Source: Anastrepha obliqua
Taxonomy: Eukaryota; Arthropoda; Insecta; Diptera; Tephritidae
Direction of reading: 5' to 3'
DNA: 64,000 bases
Assembly (NCBI RefSeq): GCF_027943255.1
Contig: NC_072895.1
Coordinates: forward strand, 41,018,001-41,082,000
The notes under the pieces were generated by a model. That model did not search any database. It was not told the origin of the DNA and saw only the letters and a program-made list of their open reading frames with translations. The translations under genes and the position numbers were made by a program. Positions 22,201-33,210 of the stretch are shown here, piece by piece. Each line of letters starts with the position of its first letter. The first letter of the stretch is position 1.

Positions 22201-23883
22201 CACATATCACACTTACCACAAAGTGATCCATATATTCTCGTATTGGCAATATTGTAGACTCGTACTGGTTTTGTGCACCACAAAGCAAGGCAATTTTGAG
22301 TTTTGAAAAACACTTTCAAAAAAGTATTATTTCAAGTATTTTCCATAAAAGAATCTTAAGAAAAATTATCAAACTAACGTAAAAAATATTCACAACTGCC
22401 TTATATTCGTCGATCTGAAGGCTACAATCTAGTAAGAAATGACAGCCACTAAACGTGAAAATCTCGACTGCGTACACACCGTCTATCTACCTGAGCTTAA
22501 AATTTGTAGTCAAACAAGTAGACATCAACTGTCTGGATATTAGTTTTCACTGGAGCTAACAACTTAGTAATATTTATTTAAATTCTCGTCGGTAATTTTA
22601 TTTTACTCTGAATGCATTACTAAAAGTGAGTGATGGGTATACAAATTCCAGTGCGCACAACTTCGACACTTTATTGCTAATTATTTAAATATTGGCTTAC
22701 ATCGTCAGCACACTGCTGTACCTTCCTTACCCACCTACTCTCTAATAAAAAAAAATCGCGAACTCGTATCGCCGGCAAGCCACCGTTAAACTCATAAAAG
22801 CAAGGCTACATACCAAAATACGAGTACAATTTCTACAACCAACACAACTGTGACCTATTTGCATTACACGCTGGTGGGCTTTTAAAATTAATAGCTGTGA
22901 AAATTTTCAAATTTGAGTAGATGAACTCGCTGTGAATAGCCGCAAGCGCCATTAAAAGTTCACAAATTTAGCAGCAAATGAGGGTGAAAAAATTGCTGTA
23001 AAAGTCATAATTGCGCGCTTGAAAAATCATCATTCTTTGCCAGCTTCGACCACTGAAAGCGATGTTTAATAAAAAAGTTCATTTCAATTATAATTTTTTT
23101 ACCGCTACTTACATCTAATGAATTTGTCTCGATGACATTGGCGGACACGTTAAAATTACTGTTGAAGTTTATTTTATGCGCTAAAAATCAATTAGCTAGC
23201 AATATTGGCTGCATAAGCCATAAGCTTACAAAAATAATAATTCAGAAATTTGTGAAAGATGCAGCTCACTCTTACGCCAGTAAATTTATAAGTGCGGTTG
23301 CTTGTATCGTCAGCATCAAAATAAGGTGTACTCTACATATACCATACTACAACAACTACCATATAAAGAAAAGTTTTGAACTTTGTATAAAATTTATAAA
23401 ATTTTTTACTCAAAATTTTTAAAAAAATTCTGGTTTACAGTTTTATAGATCATAAATTTTGGTATAAAAAAGTGCAAGCCTCAAGTAGATTAAAAATCAG
23501 ACTGATTTTTGCGAATTTTTTTCGACGCGGCCTTGTGCATTTTGCCCATTTAACACCTACTTCACAGGTTTTTTATATCGAAGAATACATCCAACACCGT
23601 CAGCAGAAATCAATGTCAAAACGCAGCGCGGTTTTCGAACCACTTGGAACTGGCATCATCAAGATAAAATGACTTATAAAACTTCATACGCGAAAGTTTT
23701 CTAAAAACTCTGAGTAAAAAATTTGAAATTTTTACAAAGCTTATAACTTTTCTTTATATGGTACGAGTAGTAGTTGAAGTATCAAAAATATTTTTATAAA
23801 AGAAAAAATAACTGAAATTACAAAATACTCAATTACTCAAAACTTATCAAAATGTGGAGTACACTTTATTTTGACGCTGACTG

Positions 23884-23888
<5 letters not shown>
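22201..23888. other. unassigned sequence
   Basis: Host-like noncoding DNA. Stretches near 23400-23470 and 23690-23740 carry the dispersed AT-rich AGAATTTATAGAAAAATTT-type repeat also seen at 45-52 kb. No gene recognised. Confidence 0.4.
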
Positions 23889-23923
<35 letters not shown>

Positions 23924-23957
23924 ATATATATATATTATATTATATTATATATATATT
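23889..23957. repeat. (TA)n microsatellite
   Basis: Near-continuous TA dinucleotides with a few interruptions (ACAATA and TATATTATATTA). Confidence 0.92.
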
Positions 23958-24562
23958 ATGGTCCTCACCTGTGGCTTCTTCTTTGGAATTAAACATTTTT
24001 TTTATATTTGAAGACTTCCACTAAAATAATTGGTAAAAGTACTTAAATTTATCTGAACCGACTCGATTTAAAAATAGCTCCCAAATTTTTTGAATAAAAT
24101 TTGTTTTTAAAAATATTCTTTTTTTCAAGATACATAGAAACATTGTGCTTCAAAAGGTCTGCATAAAAATTTTTAATAATTTTATTAATATAATAAAAAA
24201 ATGATATATTAACAACTAAATCAAGAAATGAGATTTTCGATGCTGTTTTGTTTTATTTTTTGGAAGTTAGGTTTAAGAATAAAATTTCGTAACAAATGTG
24301 CCCTCCTGAGTTAACATAGGTAATATTTTCTCACCATTTGCTCGTCTAGGAAAATTAACTCAATACACTTTTTCTTTCGCAATTATCAACACATTCCGTG
24401 CCGTCCATGAAATACTTAAACATTTTGATGCGCTCTTTTTAAGTTTCAACTTTTCTATCATCTGAGCTGCTTTTTTGGGGGAAAAAATCGATGTTATACG
24501 AGTATATAAAATAATAGATTTTTAAGTCCCGTAAATTTTGATCCATTCGGAAATATTTCGGC
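23958..24562. other. unassigned AT-rich sequence
   Basis: No motif recognised. Confidence 0.4.
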
Positions 24563-25335
24563 TGATGTTATACGGTGTATCGATCACTACAACCTGTTCT
24601 GTTTGTTTTTTCCTTGTTCACTCCTCCCGGAAGCATAGGGCCTCGACAAGACTCTTCCATCTTACACGGTTCTGTGCTGTTGTTTTTGCACCGCCCTATG
24701 AGATGTCGGCATCTGCTAGTTCGCGCAGCATCGACCTTCTCCAAGTGTTTTTTGGTCGACCGCGTCCTCTGCTCCCTTGCGGGTTCCAGTCCAGTGCCCA
24801 GACCAGGTTCCTCGTTCGTTAATCTCCTCAGTGCGACGTTACTGATGGGGTTTGGCCAGAATATTCTGCAGCTGATGCGGAGGCATTTGTTGATGAAGGA
24901 TTATAGCCCCTGTGTGATGGGGTTAGAGACCAGCCATGTTTCGGACAACAATACGAACTTCACGCATTAGCCGAATATTCGTAGTTTAGTGCGCCTGGAG
25001 ATTTGCCCATTACTGTATGCATTCGTCCGAATGCCACCCTTGCTTTGTTTAGCCTCCAGTTGCAATCTTGATCTGCTCCACCATCTGTCGTGATGATGCA
25101 GCCGAGGTAGCAGAAGCTTTCAACGAATTCCATCGAGCATCCGTCACCAATATCTGCCTTGCGTTATTGTGGTTAACTCTCATAGCCTCGGTCTTAGCGA
25201 TGTTGACCTCCAGTCCGGCAGTGCGTGAAAGCGGGACTAGTTTGCCCCCCTTCGCTTGTATGTCGGAGAGTTTGTGAGAGAAGAGGCAGATATCATCGGC
25301 GAAGTCCAGAACCTCCAGATGTCTGTTGAAACTTT
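24563..25335 (-). pseudogene. RTE-type non-LTR reverse transcriptase remnant
   Basis: On the - strand the reverse-transcriptase catalytic box reads DFADDICLFSHKLSDIQAK at about 25250-25310 (FADD for the usual YADD). It is followed by LEVNIAKTEAMRVNHNNA, the conserved segment after the active site in RTE-like proteins. Further left, scattered frames give LRR...NIL..PHQ blocks and the thumb/C-terminal region, ending with reading near 24600. Multiple frameshifts and stops; no endonuclease. Two + strand open frames of 94 and 131 codons here are antisense shadows. Confidence 0.75.
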
Positions 25336-25636
25336 CGACAATGTATTTGTTTATAATTTTTTATGAAATTATGGTTCATTGTCCACCACATACATCCACG
25401 TTTCAAACTTGCTGTGAATTAAAAAATGTTCATGAAAATCACATCCCTTAATCAGGGTTTTTAGAAAATTTTCGAGTGCGAAACATTTTTTTCAAGCAAT
25501 CTAAGTAAGAAGTTGTTGTAAGCAAATCATTGAAAAAAGTCTAAATTAACAGTGCGTTTGTATGAACATGTGTCACTGTATAACAATATTATTAAAATGC
25601 CCATAATGCGATGTAGCCAGCTGGACGCACCAAAAA
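25336..25636. other. unassigned sequence
   Basis: AT-rich; nothing recognised. Confidence 0.4.
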
Positions 25637-25711
25637 ATGCGTCGTTATCTTGCTCATGCGTCGTTATCTTACTCATGCGTTGTTATCTTGCTCATGCGTC
25701 GTTCCTTGCTT
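25637..25711. repeat. 19 bp tandem repeat, four copies
   Basis: The unit ATGCGTCGTTATCTTGCTC repeats at 25637, 25656, 25675 and 25694 with one or two changes per copy; the last copy is shortened. The following 90 bp is unusually GC-rich for this window. Confidence 0.92.
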
Positions 25712-26414
25712 GAACTCAAAGCGAGAGCGCGGAACGAACGACAAAGAGGTACAATCGGCCCCCGCGTTCGGCAACGTTCTGGTTCTCTCCTAGTTGAGTG
25801 AGCATATATATGGATGTATATGCGCATATGTACATATATAAATTCACATATTTGTATTTGCATATGCCTTTTTCCTGTGTGCATAGTAATGGATCTTTTC
25901 TCTGTTGAGAACAGGACGATGATAGAAAAAGTGGGAAATGAAAGGGAGTGTTTCGAGTGTAATGTGTCTTGAAAAAGTCAAATCGATGATGTTGCCTCTC
26001 AGTGTTGTGGACTTATTAACGTCTGATGCACAATCGAACATATATATATTGAACATATCTTTCATAAATTTCATAAATGTTTCGTAATTTTCCACGTTTG
26101 TCTAAATGAAACTTGATCAATTCCATTGCGATTCCATTTACCTCCGTCTCTATATCCATACAAAATATCTATCAAACAAATAAAATTAAAATTTTGTTTT
26201 GAAAAATGCATTCCATCAGTATTTTCTTATGACAGTGTCACGTTAAATTATCGTCAGTAAACCGACTTTACAGAAAACCTCTTTTTTTATAATAAAATCA
26301 CTTAAACGCTTCGCATATCAGGTTTTATTTTATACATTTCAATGCTTTCAATCTGCATCAGTCTTTTTATCGAAGAAAGACATATATTTTTTACGTCATG
26401 TACAAAAGTTTATA
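25712..26414. other. unassigned sequence
   Basis: 25712-25800 is GC-rich (CGGCCCCCGCGTTCGG) with no recognised gene; the rest is AT-rich. Confidence 0.4.
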
Positions 26415-27455
26415 CAGTGCGAAAATTTTATTTATTAGAAAACTACTTACGAACGAAGCAAATCAATAGTCAAGTCAAAGCATAAAACAAGGAAGTGAAA
26501 GGGAAAATTATACATTATTATTGTACATATTTTGTTGAAGATCCCTTTTGTTTTATTACTGCTGTCCAGCGTCTTTGTATTGCCATTATTAGACCTCTAC
26601 AACGTTCAGCAGGAATGGATTTCCATGCTGCCTTGGCGTTTTCAAAGAACTGATTTATATCAGTGATTTGTGATATTTTGCATACTGAGTTAATTTTTAC
26701 GTATTTTCAAAGCTGTTCTAGTACATTTAAGTCAGCACTCGAAGTTACCCAATTCAGCACAGTGAGCAAATTGTCTTCAAACAACTTTTTTAGCCAAACC
26801 ACAAGTGTGTTTCGCATTATTGCCTTGTTGAAATTTCCAACTATCGGTAAATTCTCATCCACATAAGGCATAGCATTACATTTTGAAGTATCTGAACGTA
26901 CTTGACCGCATCTATATTACCTTCAATACGGTGAATTGGCCCGGCACCGTTTCACGAGAAGCAGCTCCACACCTTTATTGCGCCTTCCGCGTGCCTTATT
27001 ATTGGTGAGACGAACTTGGGGTTGAGTGCTGGACGTTGTGGCCGCCGCATGCAGTTCTTACCATCTTAACCAACTCTACTTATTTTCGTTTCATCGCTTA
27101 CCAAAATATAACTCCGCTGATTTTGAAACCAGTATATTTGCAAACTCAATTCAGTATTGTCCCAGCGATGTTGTTACCCATGGCTTCTTGCGTGCCAGTC
27201 GCTCGTGAATATCATTGATATCATTCATTGACAGCATTCTACTTGGGATCCTTTATTAATCTAATGACCATCCAATGTAGCTAGTCTCTTTACCGCCTTC
27301 TTCTTACTGCGAACATTTTCTGCTGTTATATACTCAGAAAAATATTTCAAAGCATTAAAAACCATCGTTTTTGTAAGTGGGATAATCCAGTATTTTGCAA
27401 CTCTGTGATTGCTTTTCGAAGAGCTTGGGTGCAATTTTTCCCTTTCGACATTACT
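26415..27455 (-). pseudogene. Tc1-like transposase, decayed nearly full-length copy
   Basis: The - strand reads from an N-terminal start near 27450 (MSKGKNCTQALRKAI). It continues through GTQEAMGNNIAGT, a PALNPKFVSPT-like block and YVDENLPIVG, to QQGNNAKHTC (canonical QDNDPKHT, with the catalytic Asp changed to Gly). It then reaches DLNVLEQL (DLNPIENLW block) and the C-terminal IMAIQRRWTAVIKQKG at about 26530. Domain order and size fit a ~340-residue Tc1 transposase. At least eight stops or frameshifts are present. The left edge TA|CAGTGCGAAAATTT at 26413 looks like a Tc1-type terminus; no partner was found on the right. Confidence 0.82.
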
Positions 27456-28540
27456 GAATCATTTCAATTAAAGTGAAGTGCTGTAGGAATATTCCAGAAA
27501 CTTTATTTTTTACTTACTTACCAGTTACAATATAATACAGAATGCAATTCACAAAATGTTTTACGAATACCGAACCGTTCTAAAGTAAATTTCTCAGAAA
27601 AATATCAGTGCTACTACTAAAATGCCAAAAAAAGCAGTGCGAATCCTTCAAGGGAAATTGATAACTGAGCGCATTGCAATGAATGCGACCCAACAAATAC
27701 ATTCAAGCGCAGAAAACACCGTTACGCCACAGTACTCGATAAAAGGTGCGCATATATGGTTGCCAACGCATCGTTCTTAAGTATTTTTATATGTAGAAAA
27801 CTATTTACGACCCTAGAAGTCATTGATGGCTCTTTCCCCACTTTTAATTTCGAGTTTTATATAACTTTTTAGCAGGTATAAATAGAGAAATTAAAGTTGA
27901 CACCTGGTAACCGAGCTTTGACATGACATGTGATATATATGACACAAATATATCCGACACGGGTATTTGCATGTGAATGGGCAGACACTTTCAAGCTGCG
28001 CCGTCAATAAACCAGTACAAACCCAACTTTTTTACATCTGGCCATCTTAACTCTAATACTTTCGATTCGCTTCATCCATCTGTATATCAGTGGAGCATAC
28101 TTCTCTCCGGTAATTACTATAGACGTACCATGTAATTACTATAGACGTTTTCAATAGAATTTTCTTTAATAACTTTAAAAAATCCATTATTCCCAGTTAA
28201 GCTAAGTGACTGAAGCGCTGACGAGCAAACAAATAATATAAATGGAAGCCATAAAAGTTACGAGAACATCAATTATTTTTTCATTTGAATATTTTAGTAT
28301 CTTCGACATGGCTGCACGTATTTTGTTTAGTTTATACTGTTGCAAGCCACTTTTATGAGAATAAAAATAAAGTATGTACTCTAATGCACCGTTGGTAGTA
28401 ATGTTGTAGTTAAATGTACAAAACAATACGCATACACACACACAAACACACGTATATGGTACCAAACATTGCTTGTATGCCATGCGTACCTGCAATGCGA
28501 CACCACGCTTTACGGCCATCTAGCTGCTGCAAAGTAATTA
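27456..28540. other. unassigned sequence
   Basis: Host-like noncoding DNA. AATTACTATAGACGT is directly repeated at about 28110 and 28135. No gene recognised. Confidence 0.4.
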
Positions 28541-28828
28541 TATATACATCTACCCCCTTTATTGGCACTTTGGCCGAGCTTCTCCACCTTCTGGTAGTGC
28601 ACGTCTTGATGTTTTTCCAAAAATCGCGGCATCCTGCGAACGCCAGGTGGATTTTTTTGAGCAACTTTTCATGGCAGAAATACACTGGCAGGTCATCGCC
28701 TTCCGAGAGGCGAATCTCACACGTAAAAATATTTTCTATCATTTGTTGTTTCACGCCTGCGGTTTCTAACCTATGCACTACAGAATGCTAGTCACGCACC
28801 AAGCCATTCGGTTACCGCAGTGGCCGTA
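28541..28828 (-). mobile_element. tRNA-derived SINE, full-length copy
   Basis: On the - strand the element starts with a tRNA-like head. The A box TAACCGAATGG is at 28804-28814 and the B box GGTTAGAAACC at 28761-28771, 43 nt apart, which is tRNA-like spacing for RNA polymerase III. The unrelated body includes CCTGCCAGTGTATTTCTGCC, AACATCAAGACGTGCA and GAAGCTCGGCCAA, ending near 28545 in an AT-rich tail. Bodies of the same family without the head are at 33005-33210, 34005-34160 and 57780-57975. The two overlapping ~125-codon open frames here are by-products. Confidence 0.75.
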
Positions 28829-29622
28829 AGGTAATTAGTTGTAAGATAATTAACATGAATGGCCTAGTTAAAGGTGTTAGAACGGACTGTCAGAAACTCA
28901 GTTGCTCGCAATAACGAGTTGACCTTGAGCTGTGGTTACTTACTATTGACTCCCAAGTGCTTAGAAAGTTCAGCACAATAAGACAACAGAACAAAGTAAA
29001 ACACTCTAATGGCAAACAATAATAATATGAAAGCGAATAGTGAAATGTACAAAACCCGCAAACAGTTGTTCACGCAGATAATGCAAACAAAAGTAAGGAG
29101 GCAAAGAAAACTTTTTCACTATTTCCAAAGGCGGCCTACAATGGACGGTCTGCAATTGAAATTTAATTACGCACAGAGGCGTACTGGCTCATATATAATT
29201 CTTTATATGTAAAAGTCTTTACTTTTTACTGTCTGTTAGCCAGCCTCCGTGCACATTGGATTATCTTCTTCTTGCATATAGTAAATGTTAAAATTTGTGT
29301 GTATGTTTGTAGTTTTTGCGCTGCTAAGCCATTTATACGATGAAATTTTGGTGGGTTGTCGCTGGCGTGACTGAAAAGATTTGTGAGTTTTTTTTTGTTA
29401 GGTGACGACGATGTTCAGAGGTTTGAAGAAATTTGTTCACCGATTTGATTCAAATTTAGAAAATTTTAGCAAAATTACGCTATGTTCACAATGATAGCAG
29501 CGCGGCTATTTTTGACTCCTGACTGTTTTTAATAAAAACATAACATTTAACTGAAAAAATACAATAAAATATTTAGTACCTAAATAACACTTTACATTAT
29601 AATAACTAAACGTAAATACACT
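28829..29622. other. unassigned sequence
   Basis: No recognised gene. The 67-codon frame at 29009-29212 is Asn-rich at its start but matches no family. Confidence 0.4.
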
Positions 29623-30396
29623 TCACCAAACACTTAGTAATTTTATATATAATTCTGCTGGAACGCAGCTAGTCTCACTGTTTCGATTGCTTCGAATGAA
29701 TCTTTCATCATCATACAAAACGGCCAATGCACATTGACAAAATTCGCTGCGATCCGTAAATTCTCCTAAAACTTCTTCCACTTCACGTAGTTTCTTGTAA
29801 TAGAAATTCCTTTCATTTAATAATATTGCAGTCTGCTATACCAACTTGCTTTGAGTTGGGTTTGAAGCTTGCAAACTTCTTGGTGAACCATTCTCATGTT
29901 TGTTTAATTGTGTTGAATTTGCTGTTGGTGGATTCATTGCGGTTACTTCATGGCTTAAAACTTTCTTCCTCGGTTTCGTGTTAAGGTGCGTTTCCTGTTT
30001 CTGATAAATTGAAACTTTTATATTTTCTTTTGCCTGCTGCGTGTACATCATAGAACTTCTTTAACCACCAAAGACACTCGAAATTATCTTAAACACGTCC
30101 TTATTTCAATCGTTCAACGGGTACAGATTTCTCATAGTTCATTCGCGTAAGTGACATTTCCAAAAAAGATTTAGATTATGCAAAAACTTATACTCAAAGT
30201 TTGCGTTAACTTTTATTTTTTCAGACCGAGCGAATGTGGGAAGATCATTTCTACAATAAGCCACATCTGAGCAGAGCTCCTCAATTTTCAAGTACTCGCC
30301 ATGCACATTGTTATCCAACGTGGTAGTTTTATCCGCCGAGGAATGTATTTAAGCCACCACTGGTGTTTTGATGTCAGGCATGACTTGAGTATTCAT
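29623..30396 (-). pseudogene. decayed EB1-like gene (microtubule plus-end tracking protein), intronless
   Basis: EB1 proteins bind growing microtubule ends through an N-terminal calponin-homology (CH) domain and dimerise through a C-terminal EBH coiled coil. The - strand shows both. From about 30320, the CH domain reads GEYLKIEELCSDVAYC (EB1: QFSKIEELCTGAAYC), a KIKVNANFEYKFLHNL block, and after a frameshift at about 30150 SVPVERLK, GRV and DNFECLWWLKKFYDVH (EB1: [22 protein letters not shown]). A Ser/Thr/Asn-rich linker (about 30050-29830) follows. The EBH start LLNERNFYYKKLREVEEVL (EB1: ERDFYFSKLRDIE) and ALAVLYDDE lie at about 29700-29765. Internal stops interrupt the CH end and the linker. 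The length, about 258 codons without introns, fits a processed or retrocopied EB1. Confidence 0.8.
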
Positions 30397-30467
30397 CTCT
30401 ACTGCATTTTGTTGACTATTTATAAACTTTTAATTTTATCATAGGCAGTGCTATTTCTCACCATAAA

Positions 30468-30590
30468 TGAGCAATATTATATCTTTTTTCTCTTTCGCGG
30501 AACGAAAATGCCCAAAACGTTGCATGGCCTTGAAATTTTACTCTTCATTCTCGCTCGTCCATCGACGCCTAAGAAGTTTCACTTCAAAAA
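30468..30590 (+). repeat. dispersed repeat, copy B
   Basis: Second copy of the repeat at 20715-20835, in the same orientation, about 70 bp beyond the 5' side of the EB1 pseudogene. The conserved core includes CCTAAGAAG and TTCACTTCAAAAA. Function unknown. Confidence 0.8.
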
Positions 30591-32344
30591 TCTTGAGTAA
30601 TAGAATCCTTTATTTTGACCTTTAAGCGCTCCACTGCTTGTTACATCCAAGTTTCAAAGTTCGTACAAAAATTACAAAAGAGCGAATAAAATTTCATTAC
30701 TATTTAATTAGAATTTATTGAAAAATTTTTGGTTTGAAAACCAAAAAATTAGATTAAATTAAATGAAATGAATTTCTTTGTTGTTGTGTATCATCTCCAA
30801 TAAAAATTATCAAAAACCTACAAGGTAATTTAGCAGCTTGAAGCTTGCATTAGAAGAACTACAGACAAAATTTTAATTTTCTGTTTGGAATAAAATGGGA
30901 TAAGATTCACCTTGATTGAGATGGCTAAGAAGGCGTTCCTGGAAGAACTCAAGACCACAGCAAGGAAGATGGAAAAATTACTGGTCATAGTGCATTATGT
31001 TAAAATGAGGCATTACTTCGAATGGGCCCACATACATTTTGATGAATACCTAAAAAATGATGCTCTAGTAAGATTTAGGTTTGTTTATGACTCTCTTCTT
31101 TATAAGCCATATCACAGCGCTCATGGTATGCATTTAGAGTGAAAGTAGAAAAAAATGATCAAATTTGTTCTCTTCCTTGTATATCAGTGAATCTTTTTCT
31201 GCATACGAATCACCTTGTGCTCTACGAAACTTTAAACACTCTAAGCAGCAGCTCTGTCTGTCTTGTTTGCTTGTTTGTGGCCAGCTTCTTGAGAAAAAAA
31301 ACACCCAAAAACACCATTTCAAATGAAGTGAGGGCCTTAAGTACTTTTAAGAATTTATTGAGCGATTGGCTGAATAAATAAATAAATAACTAAAGTTTGA
31401 CTCTTAGAGAGATAACAACTGAATACTAATTAGGAATTTTTGTTTAAGACTGTAATAAATAATACCGCTATTTATAAACGAAAATAACCCGAATTTCAAA
31501 TAAGCGGCGTGTGGAAAAAGCAGAGCCTAGGCGCATTTTAATTACAACCCTATTGCCGGACGAACAAGATGTTCAGAATTGAGCTGCGTTCTTAACAAAT
31601 TAACGAACTTTTCGCAAATATTTTTTTTATTCACTCAAGCCATAATGGCTTCTCCTTTCTTTTTTTCATAAGCAAAACAAACAGCAACAATCACACGCAC
31701 GAGATGGGCCAATACTCATTTTTTATATATATATCTTTTTTTTATGTATGTAAGTTATTATTGACATCAAATAGTATACAAAAGCAATTTTTATTTTTTT
31801 GACATATTTTTTTATAGTAGTGTGGCACCAAAGTAAGCGTCTTAAAAACAGATAGGCTTGTCAACAGGATTTTGGCTCTTCAGGACATCTGAAGCAAAAA
31901 AGTCAAACTGATTATTATTCTGTAGGGTTGTTCTTCTGGCAGGTCAGCCAGCTACCTTTAGCTAATCTCTAATATTATAGCTCCCTTTATCTTGACTATA
32001 ATGCATTTTTACGTGTCTAGTTAGGTTTAAAGTAGAGTAAAGTGAAGTTGAATTTATTAAGGCGTTATAAAAAGCTGCATTACTTCCCTTGAAATTAGTT
32101 GAACTTGATAGCGAATGTTTTCTTATGCTGAAAATTGTTGAAAGGCCCTTTAACTTAGATACAGTTTCTCAGCACAGCTAGTAAATCTCACTTCCTTTGT
32201 TAGATTAGAAAATATCCATTTTGCCTAGTATTTATATAATGAAATTTTTTAGTGTAAAGCATTTAATTGTCTAGTATGCCAGAAGGTGCATAAGATCGGC
32301 AAAAAATCATGATCAATGCGATTTTTGAGCCCTATGAAACCTGC
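30591..32344. other. unassigned sequence
   Basis: AT-rich noncoding DNA. The open frames at 30912-31142 and 31139-31381 match no family I can name. The short (AAAT)n run at about 31373-31390 after VRALSTFKNLLSDWL could be the end of an old non-LTR element, but this is weak. Confidence 0.35.
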
Positions 32345-32475
32345 ACTTTCTTCTCTTTGATTAGCGCGATAACCGCTTAAGTGATTTCGGCCGAGTTTAA
32401 CAAAGTATGTTAGTCGTTTCTCTCTCGTGCTAACCGGTACCAGTTGGAAACACTAAGTGAAGCCAAGTCAGAACT
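32345..32475 (-). pseudogene. RTE-type ORF tail, short remnant
   Basis: Same segment as 18183-18480 (- strand NWYRLA/LLNSAE region), readable at DNA level as GTTTAACAAAG...GTGCTAACCGG.ACCAGTTGG. About 130 bp only. Confidence 0.65.
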
Positions 32476-32570
32476 CACCCCTCTCTTGTAACATCTGTAG
32501 CAGACGTTACGAAACTTCTTCTGCTTTTAGTGAGGCCGTAGTTCGGAAATCATTTGGCCAGCACAAATAG

Positions 32571-32593
32571 AGTAACACGTAAGTCGTGTTACT
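32571..32593. repeat. 9 bp-arm palindrome
   Basis: AGTAACACG, a 5 nt loop, then CGTGTTACT. A perfect small hairpin with no known role. Confidence 0.7.
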
Positions 32594-32635
32594 AACTTTT
32601 TATTGGGGAGTGTTTTAGCATGAACAGATACGTGC

Positions 32636-32690
32636 CCCTCTTCGTGCTAAATGGCGCTAATTAGAAATACCATGTAAAACCAAGTTCGTA
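32636..32690 (-). pseudogene. RTE-type ORF tail, second short remnant
   Basis: CTTCGTGCTAAATGGCGCT and the bases following repeat, with divergence, the segment at about 32415-32465. It suggests a local duplication or two independent truncated insertions. Confidence 0.45.
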
Positions 32691-33004
32691 AGAGTTAGGA
32701 GCAGGGATCTGGTGACAGTGCTCTCCATTATTTTAGGAAACGCATTAGTCTTATGGGGATATCAAGTTTACATAACTGTTTATGCTGGCAAAAGGGGCTT
32801 TAAAATCAACAAAGGGATCGCTGAGGCTGATTGAGGTCTCAAAGCCTTCATCTTCTTTTCAGCTTACGCTGCTATCATCATGCAGTATATTGAAAAAGTG
32901 ATGCCTTTATAATTTAAGCCATGGCCACCACTCATCAGTCGCCGTTTTTACTTTTACATGAAGTCGTCCCGGTTACAGAACTTTTCATATATATAAACAG
33001 GTAT
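32691..33004. other. unassigned sequence
   Basis: No recognised gene; may contain further degraded retroelement sequence. Confidence 0.35.
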
Positions 33005-33210
33005 ATTTGGCACGTACATCTTTTATTGGGCATTTGGTCGAGCTCCTCCTAAATATTGTGTTAAAGGTTTTGATGTAATTCTTGCGCCGCCTCCGAACAG
33101 CAGATGATTTTCCATTAGGAAATTTTCCATGCCAGAAGTCCACTTGGAGGTTTGAAATTGCCTACTGGGAGGCGACTACTATTAGAGAGAAACCTTGTCT
33201 ATCATTTTGT
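33005..33210 (-). mobile_element. SINE body, headless copy
   Basis: Matches the body of the SINE at 28541-28828 and of the copy at 57780-57975. Shared blocks include TTTGGTCGAGCTCCTCCTA, CCGAACAGCAGAT and GGAGGTTTG..ATTGCCT. The tRNA-like head is absent or too diverged to see. Confidence 0.7.

Noticed and set aside
24538..24970. Two + strand open frames of 94 and 131 codons
   Set aside because: Antisense to the RTE reverse-transcriptase remnant; no independent family signal.
28202..28791. Overlapping open frames over 100 codons on both strands
   Set aside because: They read through a tRNA-derived SINE and contradict each other; no protein motif.
30912..31390. 76- and 80-codon frames and an AAAT tail as a CR1/L2-like element end
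   Set aside because: No reverse-transcriptase motif and only a loose tail resemblance.
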